From positions 126,797,989 through 126,861,988 of the forward strand of contig CP136068.1 of the NCBI GenBank assembly GCA_032622095.1: a stretch of DNA of 64,000 nucleotides, read 5' to 3'. The notes below the pieces were generated by a model. The model worked only from the letters and a program-made list of their open reading frames with translations, had not been told where the DNA came from and searched no databases. Source of the stretch: Siphonodentalium dalli. Its lineage: Eukaryota; Mollusca; Scaphopoda; Gadilida; Siphonodentaliidae. Below are positions 26,303 to 37,755 of the stretch, piece after piece (the first letter of the stretch is position 1; each line of letters begins with the position of its first letter). The translations under genes and the position numbers were made by a program.

Positions 26303-26739
26303 CAGATCTCATGTCCCAAGACGCATACGAAGGATCGAATATAGGATCGAATATAAAATATGACAGATGCGAATAATGTACATCTCAAGCATAGGACAGG
26401 CATCGAATTTCTAGAGAAAAAAATATCGTCTTGTTTGCTGGTTCCTATACAGACTAATTTCCTGAGGTATTTCAGAATTGGACAGCGCATATATCATACA
26501 ATTCAATGAGGCTCCCACTTGATCGCCATTTCAAAGCTGATCTTTCCGGTCGAGGCGATTGATTGGGGGACTGAGATGAAAACGTGCCGAAGTGGTCGTC
26601 TGCTCGAGCTAAAATGGTGGCCAGTCCTTGATTGGGTGAGGCCTTGTAGGGATGCACGACTCTGCGCGACGAGATGGGGGTCAACGACAGGTAACCAGAC
26701 ACGCACAAGACATCACGTTCAACGGAAATGAGTCTAGCG
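26303..26739. other. Unique sequence upstream of the insulin-related gene
   Basis: No repeat or coding signal was recognised. A 175-codon antisense frame (26472-26999) crosses into the gene but has no family signature and is not annotated. Confidence 0.5.
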
Positions 26740-26777
26740 CACGTGACGTGGGATCGGCTCGAGTGGATATTATAAAA
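26740..26777 (+). promoter_or_regulatory. Candidate core promoter of the insulin-related gene
   Basis: A TATA box (TATAAAA, 26771-26777) lies 86 bp before the start codon, which would give a 5-prime UTR of about 60 nt. Just upstream is CACGTGACGTGG (26740-26751), which combines an E-box (CACGTG) with a CRE-like TGACGT. The roles of these sites are inferred from position and consensus only. Confidence 0.5.
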
Positions 26778-26862
26778 CACTGGGAAATTCCTACCTCTGC
26801 CACTCTGTCCTTTCTCAAGAACCCAGTCACAAAGGAAACCATCTTTGTCCAACCGGTGCAGA

Positions 26863-27076
26863 ATGCTGGGGAAAATCGTGTTGGTTGTCGTGCTGGTGGT
26901 CGGCTGTGCTTTTCTTGCTGATGCTGGCGTGGACCACATATGTTTCAGAGATAGTCGATCCTCCATTGACGGCGTCTGCGGCAGAAGTTTGAGTAACATG
27001 ATGAGGGTTGTTTGCCATAAATTCGGTGGATTCTATGTCCCACATAACGGAAAGAGGAGCCCCGAGCACGGTGTTG
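26863..27076 (+). CDS. ilp: Insulin-related preprohormone, exon 1 (signal peptide, B chain, start of C-peptide)
   Basis: Encodes residues 1-71 of a 141-aa secreted peptide-hormone precursor of the insulin family, whose members signal through receptor tyrosine kinases in growth and metabolism. Residues 1-21 form a hydrophobic signal peptide (MLGKIVLVVVLVV core). The B chain follows with Cys27, Cys39 and Cys51. CGRSLSNMMRVVC has the insulin B-chain spacing C-x11-C and is followed by GGFY, as in vertebrate GFF(Y). A dibasic KR at 64-65 ends the B chain. The extra Cys27 is typical of molluscan insulin-related peptides, which have four disulfides. The ATG at 26863 is chosen because the frame from it opens directly with the signal peptide and it lies 86 bp after a TATA box. 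The exon ends at a consensus donor (TTG|GTGAGT) in phase 1, the conserved intron phase of insulin C-peptides. Confidence 0.93.
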
Positions 27077-27190
27077 GTGAGTAGACTGTTCTCGTTAATT
27101 TATATGCAATGACTTTATGAGCACTCGACTGCGTCCAGAGAAAATATCTGGACCTGCAAGTGTTCGTATACACGTCTCTCTTGTCCTTAA

Positions 27191-28080
27191 GAAGGCGCCC
27201 CATGCGTGAACTTTAAAAATTCTCAATTTCAAACAATCAGTTTGAAGGGAAAAATCATTATCCTTTATAACCAATGTATTCTATATTATTTATAAGTTAT
27301 AACAACACATGTTTACCCTCACAATATGAGAGATATGTTCGAATTACAGGTATGTAAAAACTCCATGTTTTATGTCTACAGGTCGATAGACAGTTGAGAC
27401 TGACAGGAAATATTTAAATAAAAAAACACTGCTTTATCTAGACTATGAACTCAACTACAGGGTATGCGCTCAGTTTATCATCTGAAATCATGACTGTTTG
27501 CTAGAAAATAAATGAAACATTTTTCATTGCATATTTTAGTTTTTGGCAGCCATTTGCAGTACTATATTTTGTTGGATTATAAGGATCAAAACAACATATA
27601 ACAACATAATTATTCAACCACGTGTTCAATAATCTGGCAGACAAAATACACAATACTGTTTCATCTTTTCGGACATTATGTAGTTGTATGATGATTTTTC
27701 CTATAAAAAAAAATAGTTCTGAAATGGCTGCAAAAACTAAACTAAAATATGCAATGAAAAATGTTTGATTTATTCTGTCGCAGACAGTCACGACAGACTG
27801 AGCGCATACTCTAGTTGGATTATAGTCTAGATAATGCAGAGTGTTTTGAACATATTTCCTGTCAAACGATATGTCTATCGACCTACACGAACAAATATTT
27901 TCTTTTTTTTAAACCACTTTTCTGTTTACATAATTCGAACATATCTCTCATATTGTGACGGTAAACACGTGATGTTATATTACTATGGCATACAATTGGT
28001 TATAAAGAATAATGAATTTCCCCTTCAAATTGATTGTTTGAAATTGCGATTTTATGAAAATTCGCGAATGGGGCGCATCC
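27191..28080. mobile_element. Near-palindromic element bounded by TTAA
   Basis: Arms of about 370 bp (27191-27560 and 27715-28080) are reverse complements with moderate divergence. Paired landmarks are GGCGCCCCATGCG / GGGGCGCATCC, ATTTCAAACAATCAGTTTGA / TCAAATTGATTGTTTGAAAT, and TTTCATTGCATATTTTAGTT / ACTAAAATATGCAATGAAAA. TTAA lies at both ends (27187-27190 and 28081-28084), as expected for piggyBac- or Kolobok-type target duplication. No transposase was seen, so it is non-autonomous. Confidence 0.7.
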
Positions 28081-28084
28081 TTAA

Positions 28085-30879
28085 AGGCGCTGTGTAGGAA
28101 CTGTTACATCGGAAATCGTTCTATCGCCGGTTTGTGATGGTTCTTGACTGATTTGTTAGGCATTACGTTGAAATTTGCACCACTTGTCGTAAATTTCCAT
28201 GAATTACACTGGCTTCCTATGTTAATTCAATAACCTGCGTTACGCCTATCAAAATTCGCAGTCGCCAGCTAGTTTGAAAAATAACGCGTGTTGCGGGCCC
28301 AACATTTCCATGAGTCAATAGCCGGTTAACTATAGTGAAATTCAATAGCGGTGGACTTCGGAAAGCGTGAGCGTAGACGGGATATATAGAGTTATCTGTC
28401 TTGTATTTTACACTATTTTATGTTGTCTATTTTTAAAAACCAAAAATCCAAAAAATAAGACGTTAAAAGTTCGTTGACACCCATACAATGTTCTGATTAC
28501 GCAACTTATGAAGTTTATGTTGGGCATCTTCTTTCTGGATACTGATTATATAGGTTAGGTGCTAGGATTCGTTATTTCTGTATCGCCCTTGTTCTGCTGT
28601 TCACGACAATCTGACCGGCCATCACCCAGGGTTTGCTCTAACGTCTAAGCCTCTAGACAGTGCCATGCTTACTCGGAGTCCTGTTATGAGATGACCTGAT
28701 TACAACAAATCACGCAATTAATTGTGTCCACTCGCATGTAAGAGGGATTAATTGTTTATACTGGTAAAGGCTATCTTTTGTAATGTTAAATAAAATAGAA
28801 ATTGGATGAAGTGAAATCAAAAATTATTTGGTCACCCGCCTTTGACTTACTAGTAGTCGCCCCGAACATGCAAGATCACCGGGGCAACTGGTATTGGGCA
28901 CAGTCACGCATCCTCAGGGATATTACGGAATGTAAATACCGGTACCAACAGGGGGGATATTATTCCGGGTACGTATGCCGGGGTGGTCGATGGGACCAAC
29001 AAACATTTTTTTCCGAAACTCAAATTATTTTTCCTGCAAGTCTTTTTGACTGTTTTTGCAATGAGTTTGGCTTAAAACACATTAGAATGTCAATATTAAC
29101 ATAAATGCAAAATTTCATGATGATCAGACAAACAGTATAGCATGTACCCCGTGCTAATGGATTGAATTTTGAAACCCAAGATGGCCGCTGGCAGCCATGT
29201 TTTTTTGGCCGAATGACCCTAAAATTACTCGTTCCTATTTACATGTCAATGTTAACATCCTTGACAAATAGTATGCACAGAAATTCATATACAGCTGTTT
29301 ACAGTGAATTTTCCCACCGCAAATCTCTGTTTTAGTGTTAAAAGGGGGTGGGTGTCCAAAAATGCCGAAAACGGAAAACATTTTGGACGCGGAAGTGGGT
29401 GGGTCCAAACAAGGGTCGAAAGGAAAAAATCAGCATACGTGCCTGAAAAAAATATCCGACCCCCCCCCCCTGGTACCAATACTAAATCTTTAAAATGACT
29501 CAATCAGCCAATGGAAGTTTTACAAAATCGTGTGACCAAAAGAGTACAAGTGAAGTCGGGCCCCTGTGAAGTCGACCCCATATGAAGATGATCCAATACG
29601 AAGATGACCCGACGCGAAATCAACATGAGAGAAGTCGGCCCCGATCATTAGATAGGAATTAAATATTGTTAATATTAATTTAAATGAGCGCGGCGGACAA
29701 TTACACTTTAAATGAACACATTATTATTACAATGTTTGTATACAAGGAGGGACTTTCCTCAGACATTGTTGCAAAATAAAACAATTTCAACATATTGTTG
29801 GTGTGAAATTTCCAACCAATCTAGTGTAATGTATGAAATTTGTAACTATTGAAAAAATTGACCAAAGTTGGGGGCAGACACCAATTAAGCAGCCCCTCCC
29901 TGTCCAAGTCTCCCTCCCCACCATCCGACCAGGCCATAACCTATCAATGATTCAGTTGAACGTGATTTCATAAGATATGTTCATGTCTGGGCGACAAACA
30001 TGTGTAAATGTCCCTTTGGTGGGACTTTCGAGGAGAAAATATGTTGGTATATGTCGAAACATTGTCCCACATGAATCTTTCAACGATGGCCCTGTATTAA
30101 TTAAATGAATATAACATCTCATAATCTCCTGAGAGTATAGATTTCTATTACCATTGGTCATTTATATAGGCGGGCATGATAGGATATTATACCCCTCTGA
30201 ACTTTTAATATTTTGTTTCTGCCAATTAATGTCACTTAATCTCCCGTATTAGGTATATATTGTATTATTTCTTGATATACCTGTTGTATTATGTAAATGA
30301 CATAAGCTAGTCAGTATCTGCTTTAATATGTCAGGTAAACAAGACGATATTCCGCCCAAAATGCAGAAATCGTTCGAATAAATCGCATGTATAGAACCGT
30401 CACAGCCATGATTGACTTGAACTAGAACCGTAATACGCGCACGTGTTAATTATGAGGCTACTGTTCCAAATTATCAACCCCTACCGGGGTAATTTCTCAG
30501 CTATTTTACAGAAGAATAACACGGGTATACTTTATACTCAGTGTTCGTCTTCGGAATGCGTTTCATATTTTATACGCCACCAAAAACAAAGGAATTGCGT
30601 TCACGTGGCTTGATTTTCAGTGATAACATGTTGATATTTACGCGTTAACTCGCTAATTGCGAGTTAATTTTGATCTAGAGTGCAGGTTTCGACAAAACGG
30701 CACCTGTGCAGCGTCCGTTCATTCAGGAAAGTATAATACATTCAAGATTTCTTTAATTATGCGTGATTTTGTCCCGAAAACGATTATTTTTAATCATAAG
30801 GAACCGTAACAAATCAGTCAAGAACCATCACAATACCGGCGATAGAACGACTTCCGATGTAACAGTTCCTACACAGTGC
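28085..30879. mobile_element. Degenerate element with about 75-bp TIRs, TTAA-bounded
   Basis: 28085-28160 (GCTGTGTAGGAACTGTTACA onward) is repeated in inverse at 30806-30879 (TGTAACAGTTCCTACACAGT). TTAA occurs at 28081-28084, shared with the preceding element, and at 30880-30883. The interior has no reading frame above 100 codons on its own strand. It carries a diverged unit of the AAGATGGC repeat (about 29105-29280) and several short GAAGTCG-type repeats near 29550-29640. A non-autonomous DNA transposon relic is the best reading. Confidence 0.55.
29105..29280 (+). repeat. Single diverged unit of the AAGATGGC repeat family
   Basis: TTTCATGATGATCAGAC, CCCGTGCTAATGGATTGAAT and AAGATGGCCGCTGGCAGCC follow in the same order as in the tandem array at 61840-63590. 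Confidence 0.75.
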
Positions 30880-30925
30880 TTAAAGGCCCACTTAATGTTC
30901 GAACCCCCAGATCACACTTTATAAA

Positions 30926-31094
30926 GTTATTATACAATGTTGTGTACAGTATGTGTTTTTCTTGTACGAGTCCAGGTTGTTGTGAAAAGTCATATTGGAC
31001 GAGACACGTCAGTGTCGAGTCCAATATGACTTTTCACCACAACCTGGACGAGTACAAGAAAAAACTCATACTGTACACAACATTGTATAATGAC
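30926..31094. repeat. Near-perfect foldback of about 80-bp arms
   Basis: GTTATTATACAATGTTGTGT at the left pairs with ACACAACATTGTATAATGAC at the right, and the complementarity continues to the central GACACGTCAGTGTC. A fragment of the same family (GGAGTCCAATATGACTTTTT) recurs near 31328-31390. This is a MITE-like hairpin without coding capacity. Confidence 0.8.
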
Positions 31095-31445
31095 ATGTTT
31101 ATTATCCATCTGTATGTTTATCCAAATTTTGGAAATAAAACTTTTGTGGTTATTTTTGGTATTTGTCGGCACTTAATTCTCTATAAAAGCCTGTACCGTA
31201 TATTGATCATCAGAAAGCATGATTTGGAAAAGTAAATGCGGAAGTGAAACGTCTGCTAAAATCCATCAATGTTGCGCGCGCATCACAATTTCACCGATTC
31301 ATTTCACAATAGAGTTAATTCGTGACGTCACGGAGTCCAATATGAAAAGTCATATTGTACAGTCGGGAGTCCAATATGACTTTTTCCAGGACTATCACGT
31401 GGCGGCTTTTGTCCAATCGGAAATGGTGTTAGTTAAGGGATGGAT

Positions 31446-31885
31446 AATAATATAAAATATATGCCATATTATGTACCATTTGAAAGAGGAAGCTCCAAGA
31501 ACATTGTATTTTCAACTTATTCGATGTAATAAACGGTGAACATGTTATTTTTGTTGAGATACCGACGTCTGTTGTGTTCTGTGCTCAAGTTTCTGCACAA
31601 AGTCTATTATTTTCAATGGAAGGGGAATAACTCTATATATTTAGATATAGAGTTATTCGCCTTCCATTGAAAATAAAAATAGTTTGAATTCTGTTGCATT
31701 CTGGGAGTCATAACGGGGGGGGGGGGGGGATTTTATTATATCAGCTATTTTCTATTTCTCTATGGTCACCTTCTGAGATACAGACGTTCCAAATGGTGAT
31801 GAATTATAATATTTTAATAATATTTTATGACATAGATTGTTATTAAAACCGTATATCAAGGCACTTTAAAAAAATAATAATCGGT
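31446..31885 (+). repeat. Diverged dispersed copy of part of segment S
   Basis: Matches S1 from about 10660 to 11250 with gaps (CATTTGAAAGAGGAAGCTCC, TATTCGATGTAATAAAC, GCATTCTGGGAG plus a G-run, AAATGGTGATGAATTATA). The tRNA-like part is absent, and the outer halves of S meet at a short palindrome around 31640. The S module therefore also exists away from the satellite. Confidence 0.8.
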
Positions 31886-32240
31886 GATCCTCAGCATGAT
31901 TGTACATTTTCAAAACATTTCTCCGATAAATGCGGGCTGCAGGGTGTGCCGACGGATTCAAATTTGAAATTCAAAAAATGGCTGCCGGGCGGAAAAATCG
32001 ATGGCTCCCATCTAGAGGTCACCCAGAAGATTCATATGAATTTTGGTGATGATTGAATGAGGGATGCTGTCTGTAGGGTGATCCAAAGGAAATATGTTGA
32101 CGGACTCACGGACGGAATTGTCGGGGGACAATAAAAGGTTGACATGCGATTTTGAGGGGAAGGGACGGGCGACAGCATCCTATATTTCCCAAAGGCACCT
32201 GGGGGAAATAGCAGCGAAACCAATATGTACTATACCAGTG
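31886..32240 (+). repeat. Fragment of the Helentron-like or AAGATGGC repeat family
   Basis: TGCGGGCTGCAGGGTGTGCC, GATGGCTCCCATCTAGAGGT and CATATGAATTTTGGTGATGA match the fragment at 49120-49450 in order. Confidence 0.6.
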
Positions 32241-32477
32241 ACAGGTTCACAAGTCCGATTTTGGAAAAGAAACACACCATCTTTTATATTTTTCATAGAT
32301 TCTCAAAATCGTTCACAATATATTTCAGTGTGTCTTATTGTCCGTGAAATTTCCTTTCTTTTTGTGTATTATTCCATAGAATCAAACGAAGGGAAGTCGA
32401 GAGATGGTACCGAAAACTTGCAATATCTACTGGAAACATTGTCAAATCAATCAAAATATGCCCAGTCCGGGAGCTAA

Positions 32478-35400
32478 TAGGGGTACCCTTGCACCCCGGG
32501 ACTTAACTTCACCGCACCCATTGTGTTCCTTATTATGTCCTTCAACGTTTAAGCAATGTTAACACGAAAAAAAAGGGGCCGTGTAGACTCCAGACAAGAT
32601 GGCGTCCATTATGGCCGCCGTTTTTCAGACTAGGCCCTAAGTCAGTTTGATGGAAATTATAGCGTGAAAATATTGTAGAATGTATATAAATGTATATATT
32701 TTCGTGAAGATAAGACATAATGCCATTTTTATAGGGCGAAATTGAAATTCTCCATCCAAGATGGCCGCCAAAATGGCCGCCGGAATTTTAAAATATGACG
32801 TTTATACACTAATATCTTCTAGAGCAGTTTATGCTGTTTGGAACTGGTTGAGAAATGTGCTCAAAATGGAATCCAATATGGCAACCAAATTTGTTTTTTT
32901 TTACATATATCCCGAACATTATTATCTGGATATTTAAGGTTGCAGTATGGACTATTGCCGAGAACCTCTTTTGTGATTCTGGTCATATTATAGAAAGGAA
33001 ATGGGCAAAATTTTGAGACGGAACTGAGATCAACCATAATTATTTCGCTATTCTGGCCCATTATGATAAAAATTGATAGTTATGATTGGGGAGACCATGG
33101 CGAGATGTATAGGCACACAAGGAGTGGCTGTATGGTCATGTGTATGTGACTCGGTATACATGGAGTGACTGTATGGCGTATGGTTGTCTGTACCCAGTGC
33201 GGGTGTAGCCGATGTGGCTGTATGGGCATTGATGTGGTGTATAGATATAACGAGAGAAGCTACGTGATAATTTGTGTGTTGTTTGTATATATGTATGGAA
33301 TGACTACGATCATGGGTGGGATGTACAGGTGTTCCGTGTGTGGCTGTATTGTGACAGGTGGGTGTATATGTATATGTGCTGTCTGAATGATCATGGATGG
33401 GGTGTGTAGATAAATAGAGTGATTTTATGGTTATGGGTAATGTGTATAGGTGTACATGGAATGACTAGCGTCATTATGGCATACCTGGAGTAAGTTTGAT
33501 GGTCATTGGCGAGCTTGTAGGTATATAGGGAGTGCCCTTGTGGTAACGGGCGGGGTATATATCTATATATGTCGTGGATGTATTATCATTGTCGTGTATA
33601 GGGAGTAGCTGTATGATCATGGATGGCGTGTGTGACTATACAGTGAGTTGTGAGTGGTCGTGTGTGCGGTTATTGGTTTATCTGGAAGGGCTGAATGGCC
33701 ATTGGTGAGGTGCATATGTGTATCTGGAGTTACTCTACGGTCATTGTTGTGGTCTTTATGTATATCTTGAATGTCTATTTGGCCATGTGTGGGGAATAGG
33801 TACACATGGGTGACTAATGGTCATAGGTTATGTGTAGGAGTATACTTGGTGTCATGGGTGAGGGTATGTGTATGAAGCGAGTGGCTATATGGCCATTTGG
33901 TGAGGTGTATATGTATATATGGAGTGACTCTATGGTCATTGCTGTGGTGTTTATGTATAACTTGAATGTCTATTTGGCCATGGGTGTGGATAATAGTTAT
34001 ACATGGGTGATCGTATGGCCAATGGTGAGGTGAATGGGTATACAAGGATTGATTTATGATCATGAATGTGGTGAATATGTATACAGGGGGTGACTATAGG
34101 GGCATGGCCATGTGTAGGAGTATACCCGGTGTGCCTGCATTGTGACTCATGGCTGTATGGTCATTTGTGGTGTGTGCGGATCTAACCAAGTATGGCTGTA
34201 TGGTCATGGGTTAGGTGTACGTGTATAAAGTGTCACTCCATATATACATAAACACCACACAAATTACAATATAATCACCCACTTTATACCCGTACACCTG
34301 ACCAACATGACATACTTGGTTATACCCGTAAACACCACAAATGACAATTCAGATATGAGTCACAATGCATGCACATCGGGTATACTCCTACACATGACCT
34401 ATGCCAATATAGTCACCGATGTGTACATATTCTCCACACCATGGCCAAATGGACATTCAAGATATACATAAACACCACAACAATGACCATAGAGTCACAC
34501 CAGGTATACATATGCACCTCACCAATGGCCATTCAGCCCTTCCAGATATACCAATACCCACACACAAGACCACTCATACCTTCCATACTTGCATATACAC
34601 CTCACACATGTCAATTCAACAATTCATACTCATACACGCCACCCATGATCTCACAGCCACTCCCTCTACACACACCGATGATAATACATCCACGACATAT
34701 ATAAATATACATCCCACCCGTTACCAGAAGGGCACTCTGTATATACTCAAACGCTCGTCAAGTGAGTCAAAATATGCTACCTTTTCTGGAAAATCCAGAG
34801 AATAATATTTGGGATATATGTAAAAAATCAACATTTTACCGAATGTGGTTGCCATTATGGATGCCACCTTGAGCAATTTGGTCTATAAACACCGTAGTGT
34901 GACCCATTTAAGATAGACTAAAAAACAATAAAAACCTTTCATACCAAAGATATTTACAATTTACTTGGAAAAATGGTCCAAACCTGAAAAGTTAAATTTT
35001 ACCGATATTTATGTCAAGTTTGTGAGAGAAAATCCAATATTTCTGGTAATGTCAGTGGTGACAATAGCAACAATTAACCGCAGTACACCAGACATGTTTA
35101 ATAGTATTCAATCTATAGAAGGCAGAATAGCCAATTGTATACATCACCCACGACTTGTAAGTGATTGCAGGACACGCTGGGCAATATCGACCATTTTCCA
35201 TATTTTGGCGGCCATTTTGAGCCAAAGTAACAATTTTGGTTCCAATGAGTTGGAATATTCATAGGTAATGACATGCCTCACTTCACCTTTAAAAGTTCTG
35301 TTCATTTCTTGTTGAAATATGACTAGAATCCCAATTGTGATTGTTTGTGAAATTTTATACCGCGTTCTGTACAATCGAATGTTTGAGGGATCGGAAGGAG

Positions 35401-35868
35401 CTAGGACTCCAATAATTGCATATTTCATTACTCCAATGATACGTTAATATAACAAATACAAAATAAAGTCACATTTTTCAACCATTTCCAAACAGCATAA
35501 ACTGTTCCAAAAGATATTAGTGAAAAAACGTCATATTTTCAAATTCTGGCGTCCATTTTGGCGGCCATCTTTGACGGGGAGTTTCAATTTTGCCCTATGA
35601 AAGCACTGATGAAAGTGGAAAAATTATGTCCACGCTTTACGAAAATATATACATTTCTCTAAATTTTACTAGATTTTCACTCTATAATTCGCATAAAAAT
35701 GACTTAGGGCCTAGTCTGAAAAACAGCCGCTATTATGGACGCCATCTTGTCTGGAGTCTACACGGTCACTTTTTTTTCGTGTTAACATTATTTAACGTTG
35801 AAGGACATAATAAGGAACATAATGAGTGGGGTGTAGTTAAGTCCCAGGCGGAGCAAGTGTCCTATAGT
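32478..35868. repeat. 3.4-kb imperfect foldback
   Basis: The outer left arm (32478-32900) is repeated in inverse at 35460-35868. Examples are TTATGTCCTTCAACGTTTAA / TTAACGTTGAAGGACATAAT and GACTCCAGACAAGATGGCGT / ACGCCATCTTGTCTGGAGTC. A further paired block is 32868-32920 with 34808-34870. The centre is a GT-rich minisatellite that flips strand at about 34235. Segment 34870-35460 has no partner on the left, so one arm has been altered. No transposase was seen. Confidence 0.75.
33065..34740. repeat. Degenerate GT-rich minisatellite with a strand switch
   Basis: Up to about 34235 the + strand is GT-rich with loose units built on TGGTCATGGGTGAGGTGTAT, TATACATGG and GAGTGACT. After that point the reverse complement appears (ACCTCACCAATGGCCATTCA, CATATACACCTCACA). 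The unit is roughly 60-75 bp and irregular. Several 60-130-codon frames here are by-products of the composition. Confidence 0.7.
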
Positions 35869-36188
35869 AGGCCGTAAATCGTTGACTCCACGTTGGGTAA
35901 CGCTGGTTCAGACACAGTTTAGAGGTTTCACAATCTTTATTGAATCCATAATATGGTGTATGAATATAGGTATACCACAACAATTCCTAAGACCAAGCAG
36001 TTAGAGATTTAGCCTGAAAGTTTGTCATGGGGCTATTCGGTTCCTTCAAGAAAGTACGATCAAAAGCGCCGGTGTCAGCCGATGTACGGTTTTTATTCCA
36101 CCTTGTGCTTCCATGTCGCATGACATGGCGTAAACCTACGATACGCTATACTTCTTAGACCAGTTATGCATCACGGTGTATTCACGTC
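35869..36188. other. Unassigned intron sequence next to the Ty3-like relic
   Basis: No gene or repeat was recognised. It may contain the 3-prime end of the antisense retroelement. Confidence 0.3.
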
Positions 36189-36662
36189 TTAGTTCCCCCC
36201 AATGATTTTTGCAGAACAAATCTCCCCCGTTCTAGGTTGCAGTTTACAATTAGTTTTCAGTCGTATTAAAGACGCTATATGTACATGTATATCAGGTACA
36301 AGCGCCACTAATTGACTTCTAATTTTGATGGCTCCCAAAACAAAATACATCCGTACTCCATTTTGTTGTAAAAAATCCCGTCCAAGTATAAGTGACCTGT
36401 TTAAATTCTTAGTTATGTATAACCTATGAATAACTTTTAATTTGTTTATCTTAAAATCAAGGTTTATATACCCTATTATTTCCAATGTATCATCGCTTGC
36501 TGAAGTAACAGTTGCCTGTTTCTTAATAAGTTTGGGTCGATCCTGCATTTTTTCATACAAGTTTATATTAATTAGTGAACAATCAGCTCCACCATCCAAC
36601 AAAGCTCTTACCCTTTGTTTTCTAATCATTATTACAATAGAACATGGTACATGTTCCTCCAA
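36189..36662 (-). pseudogene. Retropepsin-like aspartic protease fragment of a Ty3-like element
   Basis: A 157-codon frame antisense to the insulin-related gene. Around residue 20 it has ALLDGGADCSLIN, resembling the flap-proximal ALLDSGAD motif of retroelement proteases, and later LILGRDFLQQNGV, matching the (L/I)LGRDFL segment of Ty3-type proteases. The residue after the catalytic Asp is Gly instead of the usual Ser or Thr, so activity is doubtful. No reverse transcriptase follows, so the element is truncated. Its relation to the gag-like remains upstream (higher coordinates) is inferred from order and strand. Confidence 0.6.
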
Positions 36663-36924
36663 AAGTTTGCCAGTGTCTCCGGGATTATTGTAATTTGTGC
36701 TACTAATTTTAAACTCAGGAGAATTTGTTGCACAATCATATCAATGTCTGCGTTTCATAGAACCCATATTTTTACTTTTCACTTCCTTTTGATGAGTGGT
36801 CTTTTGGTTCATTTGTTCATTTATTGTTTTCGGAATTCCCTTATCGAGTTTAGATTTCCCTTTTCCCCTAATCAACTTCGTCTAATTAACTTTGTCTCTC
36901 TTTAAATCATTTTATCCGATTTTA

Positions 36925-37330
36925 TTAAATCATGCACTTGTGGCTCATTTTGATTTTTTTTTTATTACCTTTAATTTCATTTCTAGTTTTCCTATTTCGT
37001 ATAGGAGATGTCTTATCATCTTGTAGACTATTTGGGTTATACATTCGACGTTTACCTGACTCGAAATATTTAATTTGCTCAATTATTGTAGCTTGAAAAT
37101 TGTCTATTACTTTCTTTTGATTTGTTTCGTTCCATTTTTCGGCCACCTTAAAAATGGAACTTCTTAGTTTAAATTTTTCCTTCGCTTTTCATCTGCCTGG
37201 CGCAACCAACACCAGTCTATAGAATGACCCCCTTTAGACAATATTCACACCGAAATGGCGTCCCAGTGCGCTGATTCTTTACAAAACCCCGTGAATTTAA
37301 AGGATTAACTGGCTTTGCTGTTTCATTTTT
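36925..37330 (-). pseudogene. Gag-like remnant with a broken CCHC zinc knuckle
   Basis: Antisense frames with Lys- and Asn-rich protein include 36925-37146. At about 37210-37260 the minus strand shows the first two cysteines (CEYC) and the later His and Cys of a C-x2-C-x4-H-x4-C knuckle, but they lie in different frames, separated by a one-base shift in a G-run. This is the expected gag position upstream of the protease relic. It is non-functional as read. Confidence 0.4.
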
Positions 37331-37755
37331 CATTTGTATCCCCGTCACACTATTTTGAGGTTGAGGCCCCCTATCTGGTCCCGACATATAACGCGTGGCC
37401 CCTGATACCTATTTTGAGCTTGTACTGGGCGTGGTCCCTGATACCTATTTTGTTGAGAAGGTCTCTGAACTCTGTCAAAAACCCTTCAGTGAAAATGATC
37501 GACCTCCATTGCGGTTGGTATTTCATTATCAACAACATTTCTTTGGGATCTATCATATCTACTTTCACCATACCTTAATTTATATAACGTTTGTGTAAAT
37601 TAGCCTCCCTCATTGCAAAATATACTGCCCTGTCTAACAATGGATGATTTTCCCTCATTAATTATATATTGGTATATCTGGTAATTTCCCCAGGGGGCTG
37701 TGATCTTTCCTGGCTCAGCGCTACATCTATGACTGAAAACTGTCCTCTTTTTCAG

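Larger units (their letters stand above)
27077..37755 (+). other. Intron of the insulin-related gene (10.68 kb, phase 1)
   Basis: Donor GTGAGT at 27077 and acceptor TCCTCTTTTTCAG ending at 37755. Splicing joins the single G of exon 1 to CA of exon 2 (an Ala codon) and keeps the frame. Nearly all of the intron can be assigned to repeats, listed separately; no other host exon was recognised in it. Confidence 0.85.

Noticed and set aside
26472-26999. 175-codon antisense frame over the insulin-related promoter and exon 1
   Set aside because: It overlaps a well-supported exon, has no domain or motif, and its length is explained by the GC-richer exon.
34369-34805. His/Thr-rich proteins of 111-128 codons
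   Set aside because: They arise from the AC-rich minisatellite (ACACATGACC-type units) in two frames at once.
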